Positions 1 through 5,771 of a stretch of DNA of 12,583 bases are shown here, one piece after another (positions within the stretch are counted from its first letter, which is position 1; the number at the start of each line of letters is the position of its first letter). The notes under the pieces were generated by a model that was given only the letters and a program-made list of their open reading frames with translations, was not told the DNA's origin and searched no databases. Both the position numbers and the translations under genes were made by a program. The DNA lies in NCBI GenBank assembly GCA_015655535.1, contig JAATEW010000190.1:1-12583 (forward strand), read 5' to 3'. Source of the DNA: Hyphomicrobiales bacterium (GTDB taxonomy: Bacteria; Pseudomonadota; Alphaproteobacteria; Rhizobiales; Beijerinckiaceae).

Positions 1-188
1 ACGCCTCGCGAATGAGCGCGCACTATAGTCACGAAAGACCTGAGCGCAAGTCTTCATCCGACCTCTTCCCAGGCGCCTCGCTTATTGATTTTCCCGTGGT
101 TTTTCTGCGAGAAATGATGCTTGGACCATCCGGGCTCACCGCCCTCTCCGCTTCGGCATCCCGTGCCGGACGTTCCCGCTAGAGAACA
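1..188. other. Left-edge non-coding stretch
   Basis: No gene, repeat or terminator is recognised here. A minus-strand open frame at 54-338 has low-complexity Arg/Gly-rich composition and overlaps the first gene, so it is not credited. Confidence 0.4.
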
Positions 189-509
189 ATGCTGCGTTTG
201 CTCTTCCGCTTCATGGGTATACTTGCCGTCGCCGCCGCTTTCGCCTCGCTCATCATCGATGGGACGCGGTCGATCGCCGGCGGCGCGCTGTCGCTGACGC
301 CTTTCGGGCAGACGGTGATTGCCTTTTTTCCCCATCAATTTCCGCTACTGAAGCCGGCCGTCGAGCGGAATATCCATCCGTTTCTCTGGGATCCCGTCCT
401 GCTCACGCTCTTTCTCATGCCGACCTGGCTGATTATCGGCCTCTGCGGCCTGATCCTCCTGGCGCTCACCCGCAAGCCGGCGCCCAAGATCGGCTATTCC
501 AACCGATAG
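189..509 (+). CDS. Small two-helix inner-membrane protein, conserved hypothetical
   Basis: Predicted 106-residue protein with two hydrophobic segments, at about residues 5-24 and 70-94. They are joined by a polar loop of about 45 residues, with a short basic tail ending near RKPAPKIGYSNR. I do not recognise a catalytic motif. The general shape resembles small uncharacterised Rhizobiales membrane proteins, but that is only a recollection. The ATG is preceded by a weak purine-rich stretch (AGAGAAC, about 181-187); an alternative in-frame ATG at 213 would cut into the first helix, so 189 is preferred. The gene ends about 75 bp before msrA on the same strand and could be co-transcribed with it. 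Real gene: fairly likely, because of its coherent membrane topology and the poor quality of the overlapping minus-strand frame. Function unknown. Confidence 0.7.
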   Translation: MLRLLFRFMGILAVAAAFASLIIDGTRSIAGGALSLTPFGQTVIAFFPHQFPLLKPAVERNIHPFLWDPVLLTLFLMPTWLIIGLCGLILLALTRKPAPKIGYSNR

Positions 510-573
510 GGGAGCCGCCCTTTATACTGGCGCCGGAAAGCCCTATTTATGGGAAAATCTTCGTTTCCTTTCC

Positions 574-579
574 GTGAGG
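574..579 (+). promoter_or_regulatory. Ribosome binding site that fixes the msrA start
   Basis: GTGAGG ends 5 nt before the ATG at 585. The longer reading frame begins at ATG 549, which lies upstream of this site and lacks a comparable one. The protein from 585 begins MFSFRKHLAMPSAAEALPG, which matches the usual N-terminus of long MsrA proteins. Confidence 0.65.
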
Positions 580-584
580 CTGCC

Positions 585-1244
585 ATGTTCTCATTCCGCA
601 AGCATCTTGCGATGCCATCCGCAGCCGAGGCCCTGCCTGGCCGGGCCGAGGCCATGCCGACCGCCGAGCGTCATTTCGTCAACGGCAATCCGCTGCATCC
701 GCCGTTTCCCGACGGCATCGAGACCGCGCTTTTCGGCTTCGGCTGTTTCTGGGGCGCCGAGCGGAAGTTCTGGCAATTGGGCGACGGCATTTATGCAACT
801 GCCGTCGGCTATGCGGGCGGCCTCACGCCGAACCCGACCTATGAGGAAGTCTGCTCCGGCCTCACCGGCCACAACGAAGTGGTGCTCGTGGCCTATGATC
901 CGAAGCGCATTTCCTATGAGACGCTCTTGAAGACCTTTTGGGAGGCGCATGACCCGACTCAGGGCATGCGGCAAGGCAATGACGTCGGGACGCAATATCG
1001 CTCCGGCATTTATGTCGCCGATGCGGAGCAGCGCGCCGCGGCCGAAGCGAGCAAGGCAGCCTTCGGCGCGGCTCTCAAGGCAAAAGGCTTCGGTCCGATC
1101 ACGACCGAGATCCTCGACGCGCCGCCCTTCTATTATGCCGAGGCCTATCATCAGCAATATCTCGCCAAGAATCCGGATGGCTATTGCGGCCTTGGCGGGA
1201 CGGGTGTTTCCTGCCCCATCGGGACGGGCGTCGCCGCGGAATAA
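585..1244 (+). CDS. msrA: Peptide-methionine (S)-S-oxide reductase MsrA
   Basis: Reduces the S-epimer of methionine sulfoxide, free or in proteins, back to methionine, with electrons normally supplied by thioredoxin. The 219-residue product is the long, E. coli-like form. The catalytic motif GCFWGAE places the nucleophilic cysteine at about residue 54. Further family hallmarks are YAGG, NPTYEEVCSG, TGHNEVV, FWEAHDPTQGMRQGNDVGTQYRS and FYYAEAYHQQYL. The C-terminal CGLGGTGVSCP carries two cysteines (about 201 and 210) that fit the resolving/recycling role. No signal peptide is seen, so a cytoplasmic location is inferred. An earlier in-frame ATG at 549 would add 12 residues that do not look like the family. 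Identification is secure from the sequence motifs. Confidence 0.97.
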   Translation: MFSFRKHLAMPSAAEALPGRAEAMPTAERHFVNGNPLHPPFPDGIETALFGFGCFWGAERKFWQLGDGIYATAVGYAGGLTPNPTYEEVCSGLTGHNEVVLVAYDPKRISYETLLKTFWEAHDPTQGMRQGNDVGTQYRSGIYVADAEQRAAAEASKAAFGAALKAKGFGPITTEILDAPPFYYAEAYHQQYLAKNPDGYCGLGGTGVSCPIGTGVAAE

Positions 1245-1290
1245 ATCTCCGCGCGGCGCAGCCGGCAGACGGTCCATTCATGGCCGTCTG

Positions 1291-1304
1291 CTCCCGCACG
1301 GGAG
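1291..1304 (+). promoter_or_regulatory. Hairpin covering the ribosome binding site of the yqhA-like gene
   Basis: CTCCCGCACGGGAG is a perfect inverted repeat: a 5-bp stem CTCCC/GGGAG with a GCAC loop. Its 3' arm contains most of the GGAGA (1301-1305) that is the best Shine-Dalgarno sequence for the TTG start at 1315. Folding would therefore hide the site. It could equally be the remains of a small dispersed repeat; a related palindrome lies at 2163-2180. Confidence 0.45.
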
Positions 1305-1314
1305 ACATTGATCT

Positions 1315-1833
1315 TTGCCATCCATCAAAAGCACGCTCGAAAAAATTCTCTTCGCCAGCCGTTGGCTTCTCATCCCCTTCTACATCGCCTTGGCGCTGAG
1401 CCTCGTGGTTCTGGCGGCGAAAGCCGTCTGGGCTTTCGCCGAAGCCGTCCCGCATGCCATCGATGCCAGCGAATCGTCGATCATTCTCGCGGTTCTGGGA
1501 CTGATCGATCTCACTTTGACAGGATCGCTCATCGTGCTGGTGATCTGCTCCGGCTACGAAAATTTCGTCTCGCGGATTACTCAGGCTGAACATAGGGATT
1601 GGCCCGAGTGGATGGGCAAAATCGATTTCGCCGGACTGAAACTCAAGCTCATGTCGTCGATCGTCGCGATTTCGGCGATCCAATTGCTGCGCGCCTTCAT
1701 GAGCGTGAAAGACACGTCGGACCGCGATCTCGGCTGGTATGTCGGTATTCATCTGGTCTTCGTCGTATCGGCTCTTCTTCTCGCTTTGACCGACCGGTTT
1801 TCCGGGCAGGACGATAAGACCGAAACGCATTGA
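1315..1833 (+). CDS. YqhA/UPF0114 family four-helix membrane protein
   Basis: Predicted 172-residue integral membrane protein. Four hydrophobic segments are visible, at about residues 14-38, 55-80, 110-130 and 140-160. The conserved-looking loop GYENFVSR follows helix 2, and a WPEWMGKIDFAGLKLKL region precedes helix 3. Length and pattern fit the UPF0114 (YqhA) family, whose molecular function is not established. The start is a TTG with GGAGA at 1301-1305, 9 nt upstream; there is no ATG in frame near the N-terminus. The gene lies 70 bp after msrA on the same strand and may be co-transcribed. The ribosome binding site sits in a hairpin, so translation may be modest or controlled. Family assignment is confident; function unknown. 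Confidence 0.88.
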   Translation: MPSIKSTLEKILFASRWLLIPFYIALALSLVVLAAKAVWAFAEAVPHAIDASESSIILAVLGLIDLTLTGSLIVLVICSGYENFVSRITQAEHRDWPEWMGKIDFAGLKLKLMSSIVAISAIQLLRAFMSVKDTSDRDLGWYVGIHLVFVVSALLLALTDRFSGQDDKTETH

Positions 1834-1919
1834 GGTATCTTGCTCCGCATGCCGAAGCATTGTCCTGGCCGGGGCAACGCGAAACCAACATTGTGAACAT
1901 GTTCGATTTCAAGGACTTA

Positions 1920-2004
1920 GATCACGAATCATGACGTGATCGATTCAATAAGTTAGAGCGGGATGCGGGCGCAAAACCGCTTACACTTTTGCTCATCCGG
2001 CTCT
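1920..2004. repeat. Dispersed palindromic repeat, Rhizobiales type
   Basis: Two inverted repeats stand in series. The first is GATCACG (1920-1926) with CGTGATC (1935-1941). The second is AGAGCGGGATG (1955-1965) with CATCCGGCTCT (1994-2004, one mismatch), enclosing GCAAAA (1971-1976) and TTTTGC (1987-1992). The modular make-up is what I recall for small mosaic repeats scattered between genes in Rhizobiales. It has no coding potential. The remainder of the gene-free stretch 1834-2231 shows no gene; it contains only this element and the palindrome at 2163-2180. Confidence 0.7.
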
Positions 2005-2162
2005 GGAGAATTGCTTTGCGCGAAAAACCGGCCTCCGCCTTTTCGCGTCTCGCTCCGGGGCAACATTTTCGTTATTGAAACGTTGTGGCTTCGCAGCAGA
2101 CGCAGTTTGGTGCCACAAGAAGGTAAACTTGGGTCCGTAGAAGAAGACCGTTCGACATGTCC

Positions 2163-2180
2163 CGTCTCCCACGGGAGACG
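2163..2180. promoter_or_regulatory. Perfect 8-bp inverted repeat upstream of the His-rich peptide gene
   Basis: CGTCTCCC and GGGAGACG are separated by AC, giving a perfect 18-bp palindrome that ends 51 bp before the ATG at 2232. It could be an operator for a dimeric repressor or a leader hairpin. An AT-rich stretch (TAAATATTG, about 2191-2199) follows and could belong to the promoter, but I cannot identify convincing -35 and -10 boxes. Confidence 0.4.
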
Positions 2181-2231
2181 TGAATCATCCTAAATATTGA
2201 TCTGAATCATCAGGATCAGGAGGAATCAGCA

Positions 2232-2444
2232 ATGAAAATTGGATATACACTCGCGATCGTCGCCGCTTGCGGCTTTATGAGTGCCGCCGCCGCTCAAGCC
2301 GGCACGATGGAGCAGACCGGCATCAAAGAGAAGCCGATCGCGACTGGCCGCAGCGCTGTGATCATCGGCAGGCACCATCATCCCGCGGTCGTTATCCATC
2401 GCCATCATCATCCCCATCCCTTGATCGGCCATCGTCATTATTGA
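2232..2444 (+). CDS. Small exported histidine-rich protein
   Basis: A 70-residue product. It begins with a typical signal peptide (MK start, hydrophobic core, small residues, likely cleavage after AAAAQA at about residue 23). The mature part is only about 47 residues, and its last 25 hold ten histidines in clusters such as RHHHP, HRHHHPHP and GHRHY. It should reach the periplasm. The His clusters suggest binding of a transition metal such as nickel, copper or zinc, but this is inference from composition; no known family is recognised. A strong AGGAGG (2218-2223) stands 8 nt before the ATG. The gene is alone, with a palindrome upstream and an intrinsic terminator at 2520-2553. The opposite-strand frame over this region is a shadow. 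Confidence 0.75.
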   Translation: MKIGYTLAIVAACGFMSAAAAQAGTMEQTGIKEKPIATGRSAVIIGRHHHPAVVIHRHHHPHPLIGHRHY

Positions 2445-2449
2445 GACCG

Positions 2450-2496
2450 GATCACGATGATTTTGAATTGAATCGATCCAAATCACGAACGTGATC
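2450..2496. repeat. Dispersed nested palindrome
   Basis: The outer arms are GATCACG (2450-2456) and CGTGATC (2490-2496). The inner arms are TGATTTTG (2458-2465) and CCAAATCA (2478-2485), with one mismatch. The outer arms are the same heptamer pair as in the element at 1920-1941, so both belong to one repeat type. It lies between the stop of the His-rich gene and that gene's terminator, so it would be transcribed as part of the 3' untranslated region. Confidence 0.65.
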
Positions 2497-2519
2497 GCTT
2501 CTAATTGAAATCGTCTCGG

Positions 2520-2553
2520 GCGCTTCACCATCAAGGTGAGGCGCTTTTTATTT
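2520..2553 (+). terminator. Rho-independent terminator of the His-rich peptide gene
   Basis: GCGCTTCACC (2520-2529) pairs with GGTGAGGCGC (2535-2544), a 10-bp stem with one G-U pair and the loop ATCAA. It is followed immediately by TTTTTATTT. The T-run is only on the plus strand, so it ends transcription from the 2232 gene. It overlaps the last codons of the convergent mepA gene. Confidence 0.88.
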
Positions 2554-3495
2554 GACGACGGTGATGCTGCGGCAGGCGGCCGGAAGCTGCGCCAGAGTCA
2601 AAGGCGGCTTTGGTTTCGGCGGATTCGGGCTCGGCCTCGGATGCAGGACCGACTCTTTGAACCACCCTGCGAGCGAGGCATCGCAGCCCTCGCCGGCGGT
2701 GACCGGATCTTGATCCTCGCAGGCATCGCTGCCCTTGGGGCAGGCGATCCGCACATGGAAATGATAGTCGTGACCCCAAAAGGGACGGACCTTGGTGAGC
2801 CAGGATCGGTCGCCCGTCGCTTCGCGGCACAGCGCTTTCTTGATCGCGGGATTGACGAAGATGCGCTCGACCTCCTGATCCTGCGCCGCCGCCTTGATGA
2901 CGGCGAGATGATCCGGCGTCCATTTCGCCGGATCGACGTCGCGGCGGTCCTCGCGCACGACATTGGTTGCCATCATTTCCTCGCGGTCCTCGCGCGGCAA
3001 ACGGCGGTCCGGCATAGGCGTCAGCCAAATATCGGCATCGAGTCCGATCTGATGCGAGGCATGGCCGGTCAGCATCGGGCCGCCGCGCGGTTGCGACATG
3101 TCGCCGACGAGAATGCCGGGCCAATGACTGACCTGCGGGACTTTCTTCGAAAAGCGTTCGAGGAAGGCGATGAGATCCGGATGCCCCCAATAGCGGTCGC
3201 GCGACACGCGCATGACCTGCCAGGTCGGTCCATCGACCGAGAGCGCTTTTGCGCCGGCGAGACAGCCGCGCGAATAAAAGCCGATCGCCCGCGCCGCGAG
3301 CGGAGCCGGTGTGGTCTCGCGGCCGAAGACGGCTTTGGCTGGCGTCGACGGATCGTCTGGATGCGGCAGCGGCGGAAGAGTGACGGGTGTGAGCGTACCG
3401 CGATCCTGCGCCCTTGCATCGGGCGGCAGAACGCAGACCGTCACGGCGCAGAGGCCGATCAGGCAGGTTTGGATCAACAGCATGTGATGGCGCAT
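2548..3495 (-). CDS. mepA: Penicillin-insensitive murein endopeptidase MepA
   Basis: Periplasmic zinc endopeptidase (peptidase M74/LAS group) that cuts D-alanyl-meso-diaminopimelyl cross-links in peptidoglycan. The 315-residue product starts with a signal sequence (hydrophobic residues about 5-24, likely cleavage near DARAQ). The metal-site motif GHASHQIGLDADIW gives H145, H148 and D155. The second motif WGHDYHFHVRIACP gives H242, H245 and H247, with the same spacing as the E. coli ligands. Cysteines at about 78, 223, 252, 259, 271 and 308 could form disulfides. A Pro/Lys-rich segment (about 287-300) makes the protein longer than the E. coli one. The ATG at 3495 has AAAGG 7 nt upstream. It is divergent from the YkuD gene, which also acts on peptidoglycan. 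Confidence 0.95.
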   Translation of the reverse strand: MRHHMLLIQTCLIGLCAVTVCVLPPDARAQDRGTLTPVTLPPLPHPDDPSTPAKAVFGRETTPAPLAARAIGFYSRGCLAGAKALSVDGPTWQVMRVSRDRYWGHPDLIAFLERFSKKVPQVSHWPGILVGDMSQPRGGPMLTGHASHQIGLDADIWLTPMPDRRLPREDREEMMATNVVREDRRDVDPAKWTPDHLAVIKAAAQDQEVERIFVNPAIKKALCREATGDRSWLTKVRPFWGHDYHFHVRIACPKGSDACEDQDPVTAGEGCDASLAGWFKESVLHPRPSPNPPKPKPPLTLAQLPAACRSITVVK

Positions 3496-3524
3496 GATGA
3501 GCCTTTCATGAATCGATCGGCGGC

Positions 3525-3563
3525 TAGAGCCTCGGTTCTGATGGAATCAGAACCGAGGCTCTA
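3525..3563. repeat. Perfect 18-bp palindrome with a 3-nt loop
   Basis: The arms 3525-3542 and 3546-3563 (beginning TAGAGCCTCGG) are fully complementary around the loop GGA. It lies 30 bp upstream of the mepA start codon in the divergent intergenic region. No T-run follows that would make it a standard terminator. It is the left module of a larger repeat that continues to about 3628. Confidence 0.85.
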
Positions 3564-3628
3564 TGATTCTGTTTTGACGCGTTTTCTTCACGCGAACCGG
3601 TATCCACTTCGCTCGAAAACGCTTTTGG
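3564..3628. repeat. Dispersed repeat module, continuation of the palindrome
   Basis: GCGTTTTC (3579-3586) is complementary to GAAAACGC (3615-3622), with inner CGCGAA and TTCG also opposed. I recall this CGCGAACCGGTATCCACTTCG-like block as frequent in Rhizobiales intergenic DNA. The rest of the gap, 3629-3829, is AT-richer than its surroundings and probably holds the promoter of the YkuD gene. I could not settle on -35 and -10 boxes. Confidence 0.6.
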
Positions 3629-3818
3629 GGTGATGAAGACGTAAAACTGAATGACGCTTGCCGCGAAGCGTCCTTCTAACGATTCAAGTCATCTCGTTTT
3701 TGCGACCTTGTCATAAACCACTTGCGTCAACCTTGTTGTAACTTCGCCATTTACGCGCGCCGCCAAAACGGTAATCATCTTGAAATGGACGCCGGATATT
3801 CAGCGACCGTGCGCGTGT

Positions 3819-3823
3819 AGGAG
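3819..3823 (+). promoter_or_regulatory. Ribosome binding site that fixes the YkuD start
   Basis: AGGAG ends 6 nt before ATG 3830. The in-frame TTG at 3824 directly abuts this site and so cannot be the start. Confidence 0.75.
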
Positions 3824-3829
3824 TTGACG

Positions 3830-4408
3830 ATGCGTAGCGTGATTGGCGTTTTGACAATGATGTGTTGCGCGTTTTGGATGACGGGCGCGCAAGCGACGGT
3901 CCAGGTCCATATCGATCTCACCCATCAATCCATGAGTGTCACCTCAAACAGCGGCAGTTACAATTGGCCGGTTTCTACGGCGCGCTCAGGCTATGTGACG
4001 CCGAACGGCACGTTCGCGCCCTATAGCCTGCAGCGGATGCACTACTCCAAGAAATACCATATGTCGCCGATGCCCTATTCGATCTTCTTCGCGGGCGGCT
4101 ATGCGATCCACGGCACCTATTCGGTGGCGCAGCTTGGCCGTCCGGCCTCGCATGGCTGCATCCGCCTGTCGCCCGGTCACGCGCAACAGCTCTATCAGAT
4201 GGTCCAGGCCGAAGGCGCCTCGATTTCAATCTCCGGCGCGCCGCCGCGCAGCACCATGTTTGCGAAAGCGCATCATCGGGCGCATGCGGCACATTATGCG
4301 GCGCGGTCGCGTTATCAGGGCGGGGAAACCGGCTTGGCCTATGCGCCGGCCCGCTTTGTGCCCAGCACGGTCCAATCCTGGCAGGCGGATCCTTACGCCC
4401 GCTGGTAG
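3830..4408 (+). CDS. Exported L,D-transpeptidase (YkuD domain)
   Basis: Predicted 192-residue periplasmic enzyme of the YkuD family. These enzymes form 3-3 cross-links in peptidoglycan, or attach proteins to it, through an acyl-enzyme on cysteine. A signal peptide covers about residues 1-22 (cleavage near GAQA). The YkuD domain follows directly: residues 24-50 give the first strands, and IHGTYS provides H94. SHGCIRLS places the catalytic cysteine at about residue 110 with H108 and G109. After residue 140 comes a basic, His/Ala/Tyr-rich tail (AHHRAHAAHYAARSRY), probably disordered and possibly cell-wall associated. No LysM or other binding domain is present, so this is a minimal form. It is divergent from mepA, making a small peptidoglycan-editing locus. 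Confidence 0.93.
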   Translation: MRSVIGVLTMMCCAFWMTGAQATVQVHIDLTHQSMSVTSNSGSYNWPVSTARSGYVTPNGTFAPYSLQRMHYSKKYHMSPMPYSIFFAGGYAIHGTYSVAQLGRPASHGCIRLSPGHAQQLYQMVQAEGASISISGAPPRSTMFAKAHHRAHAAHYAARSRYQGGETGLAYAPARFVPSTVQSWQADPYARW

Positions 4409-4505
4409 GCGGGCCGCTTCGCCCCTTCAGGTTTAACGCGCGATTAAGATCGGACGTTAAGACTAAGCCGGAAAGCGATCGTGAGTCGCGCTGGAGGATG
4501 GTCCT

Positions 4506-4793
4506 ATGCGACAGATATTGCGAGCCGCGGTATTTGTGTTGATGACGGGCAGCGCGCTCGCACCGGCTCACGCGGCCGATGTTTTATATGGGCCGCCGCG
4601 TTCGAATCCGCCGCCCCCGCAGGCGGCTTATCCGGAGCCCTATCCTTATCCGGCCCCCTATTATCCGGGATATGGGTGGGTGACCTACCTGCCTATAGCC
4701 AGCGCGCCGCCACTCCCGCCGCCGCTGCCATGGGAGCCCTTCCCCAATTGCTGCCCGGACCCCTATTCCTCTTATCTCCCCTCCTTCCCGTGA
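4506..4793 (+). CDS. Small exported Pro/Tyr-rich protein, paralogue 1
   Basis: A 95-residue product with a clear signal peptide (MRQILRAAVFVLMTG..., cleavage near AHAAD at about residue 23). The mature part is of low complexity, rich in proline, tyrosine and glycine (PPPPQ, YPEPYPYPAPYYPGYGW). It ends in WEPFPNCCPDPYSSYLP, with an adjacent cysteine pair. GGAGG (4493-4497) is 8 nt before the ATG. It is the first of three consecutive genes whose products begin MRQ. The next product shares the signal region, the AADVL junction, GWV and the WEPxPxCCPDPY ending. I do not recognise a named family; a periplasmic, surface or structural role is only a guess. No terminator is seen before the next gene. 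Confidence 0.72.
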   Translation: MRQILRAAVFVLMTGSALAPAHAADVLYGPPRSNPPPPQAAYPEPYPYPAPYYPGYGWVTYLPIASAPPLPPPLPWEPFPNCCPDPYSSYLPSFP

Positions 4794-4796
4794 CCG

Positions 4797-4903
4797 TCAC
4801 GCAAGGATCATGAAGGAGCGGCATTTTCCGCTTGCCCGCCGGGGTCATTCGCGCTTGAAGCGCAGCGGGATTAAGTAGGACGGGGGAGATCCATGCGACA
4901 GAT
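4797..4903 (+). repeat. Duplicated leader, copy A (upstream of paralogue 2)
   Basis: This 107-bp block, from TCACGCAA to the first codons of the 4893 gene, recurs at 5205-5311 at the same distance from the start codon. By eye there are roughly 13 differences. The last 26 bp, from GGACGGGGGAGATCC through ATG CGACAGAT, are identical. Inside are a small hairpin AGCGG/CCGCT (4817-4832) and the inverted repeat GCGCTT-G-AAGCGC (4851-4863), both kept in the other copy. Promoter and translation signals for the downstream gene are presumably here. Confidence 0.75.
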
Positions 4904-5189
4904 AGTGAGCGCCGCGGCAGCCGCTCTGATGCTTTGGGCCGCGCTGGTCCCAGCCCAGGCCGCCGATGTTTTATCTCCGCGGCCGCCCGTTCATCCGCAT
5001 CCCTATCGGCCGGTGCATCTTCCGCCGCCGCGTCCCCACTGGGGCTGGGTCTTGATGCCGGGCCGGGGCTATGCGCCGATCAATCCCATAGATTATTCGC
5101 TGCCAAATGCGGAATATTGGTCGCGACTCTGGGAGCCCGTCCCCTATTGCTGTCCCGACCCCTATTATTATCCGGTCTATTTCCCTTGA
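4893..5189 (+). CDS. Small exported Pro/Tyr-rich protein, paralogue 2
   Basis: A 98-residue product with a signal peptide (MRQIVSAAAAALMLW..., cleavage near AQAAD). The mature part is rich in Pro, His and Tyr (PVHPHPYRPVHLPPPRPHWGW), and the tail WEPVPYCCPDPYYYPVYFP is clearly related to that of the preceding gene. GGGGGAG stands 5 nt before the ATG. The aromatic/proline composition with a terminal CC pair suggests an extended envelope protein that could be joined by disulfides; this is inference. The two paralogues differ mainly in the middle, as expected for low-complexity sequence after duplication. No named family recognised. Confidence 0.74.
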   Translation: MRQIVSAAAAALMLWAALVPAQAADVLSPRPPVHPHPYRPVHLPPPRPHWGWVLMPGRGYAPINPIDYSLPNAEYWSRLWEPVPYCCPDPYYYPVYFP

Positions 5190-5204
5190 TCGCGCTTGCG
5201 ATCC

Positions 5205-5311
5205 TCACGCAATGATTATGAGGGAGCGGCACTTTCCGCTTGCTCTTCGTAGTCTTTCGCGCTTGAAGCGCAGGCGGGATTGAGTGGACGGGGGAGATCC
5301 ATGCGACAGAT
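5205..5311 (+). repeat. Duplicated leader, copy B (upstream of the four-Cys protein)
   Basis: Second copy of the 107-bp block at 4797-4903, offset by 408 bp. The hairpin GCGCTT-G-AAGCGC is at 5259-5271, and GGGGGAG precedes the ATG at 5301. It stands before a gene whose mature product is not similar to the preceding two, so regulatory DNA plus the start of the signal peptide were copied, or the coding part was replaced. Confidence 0.75.
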
Positions 5312-5663
5312 GACGCGCGCCTTGGTATTCGCGGCAATGCTTGGTCTGACGGTGGCGCCGGTCTCCATTGCCCAAGCCCAGGTGCCAGACGTCACCCTCG
5401 TGCCGGGCGCCTTTGTTCCGCCGGACGGCGCTCCCTGCGTTTTCGAAGATTGGGGTCCAACGATCGTACTGCCCTGGCCGAGCGTTTGGCTCGGGCATTT
5501 CGCCAGCGGCCGCTTCGTCGATACAGCCTATGGCCGGACGCTCGATTGGTATGACGAGAAGGTCTGCTTCCCGTCCAAAGCAGCGTGCAACCGTTGGATC
5601 AGCAGCCAGCGGCGGGCGTTCCATCGTCCGGAAGGCGATTGGACCTGCTTGCCGATCCGTTAA
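5301..5663 (+). CDS. Small exported four-cysteine protein with duplicated leader
   Basis: A 120-residue product. The signal peptide (MRQMTRALVFAAMLGL..., cleavage near AQAQ) is followed by a mature domain of about 93 residues that is not low-complexity. It contains cysteines at about 46, 89, 96 and 116, enough for two disulfides. Tryptophans stand at 51, 59, 63, 83, 99 and 114. The C-terminal pattern VCFPSKAACNRW...GDWTCLPIR looks like a small secreted alphaproteobacterial domain, but I cannot name it. The start is ATG 5301 with GGGGGAG (5289-5295); an upstream in-frame TTG at 5280 would place that site inside the gene. Only the first residues (MRQ) and the leader resemble the neighbouring gene. 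Confidence 0.78.
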   Translation: MRQMTRALVFAAMLGLTVAPVSIAQAQVPDVTLVPGAFVPPDGAPCVFEDWGPTIVLPWPSVWLGHFASGRFVDTAYGRTLDWYDEKVCFPSKAACNRWISSQRRAFHRPEGDWTCLPIR

Positions 5664-5771
5664 GCTTGGGCCGGCGAGCATTTTCCGCCGCGCATACTTA
5701 TATCGGTTTGGGCGTGATCGCGCCGCACATGTTCTAGCTTTGCATTGGGCCGTCGGCGAGACGGAGGATAA

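Noticed and set aside
2536..3633. Plus-strand open frame of 365 codons over mepA
   Set aside because: The minus strand encodes MepA with all metal ligands. The plus frame is Arg-rich, without recognisable domains, and runs through the dispersed repeat.
4817..4832. Hairpin AGCGG/CCGCT as terminator between the tandem small genes
   Set aside because: The stem is only 5 bp and no T-run follows; left as part of the duplicated leader.
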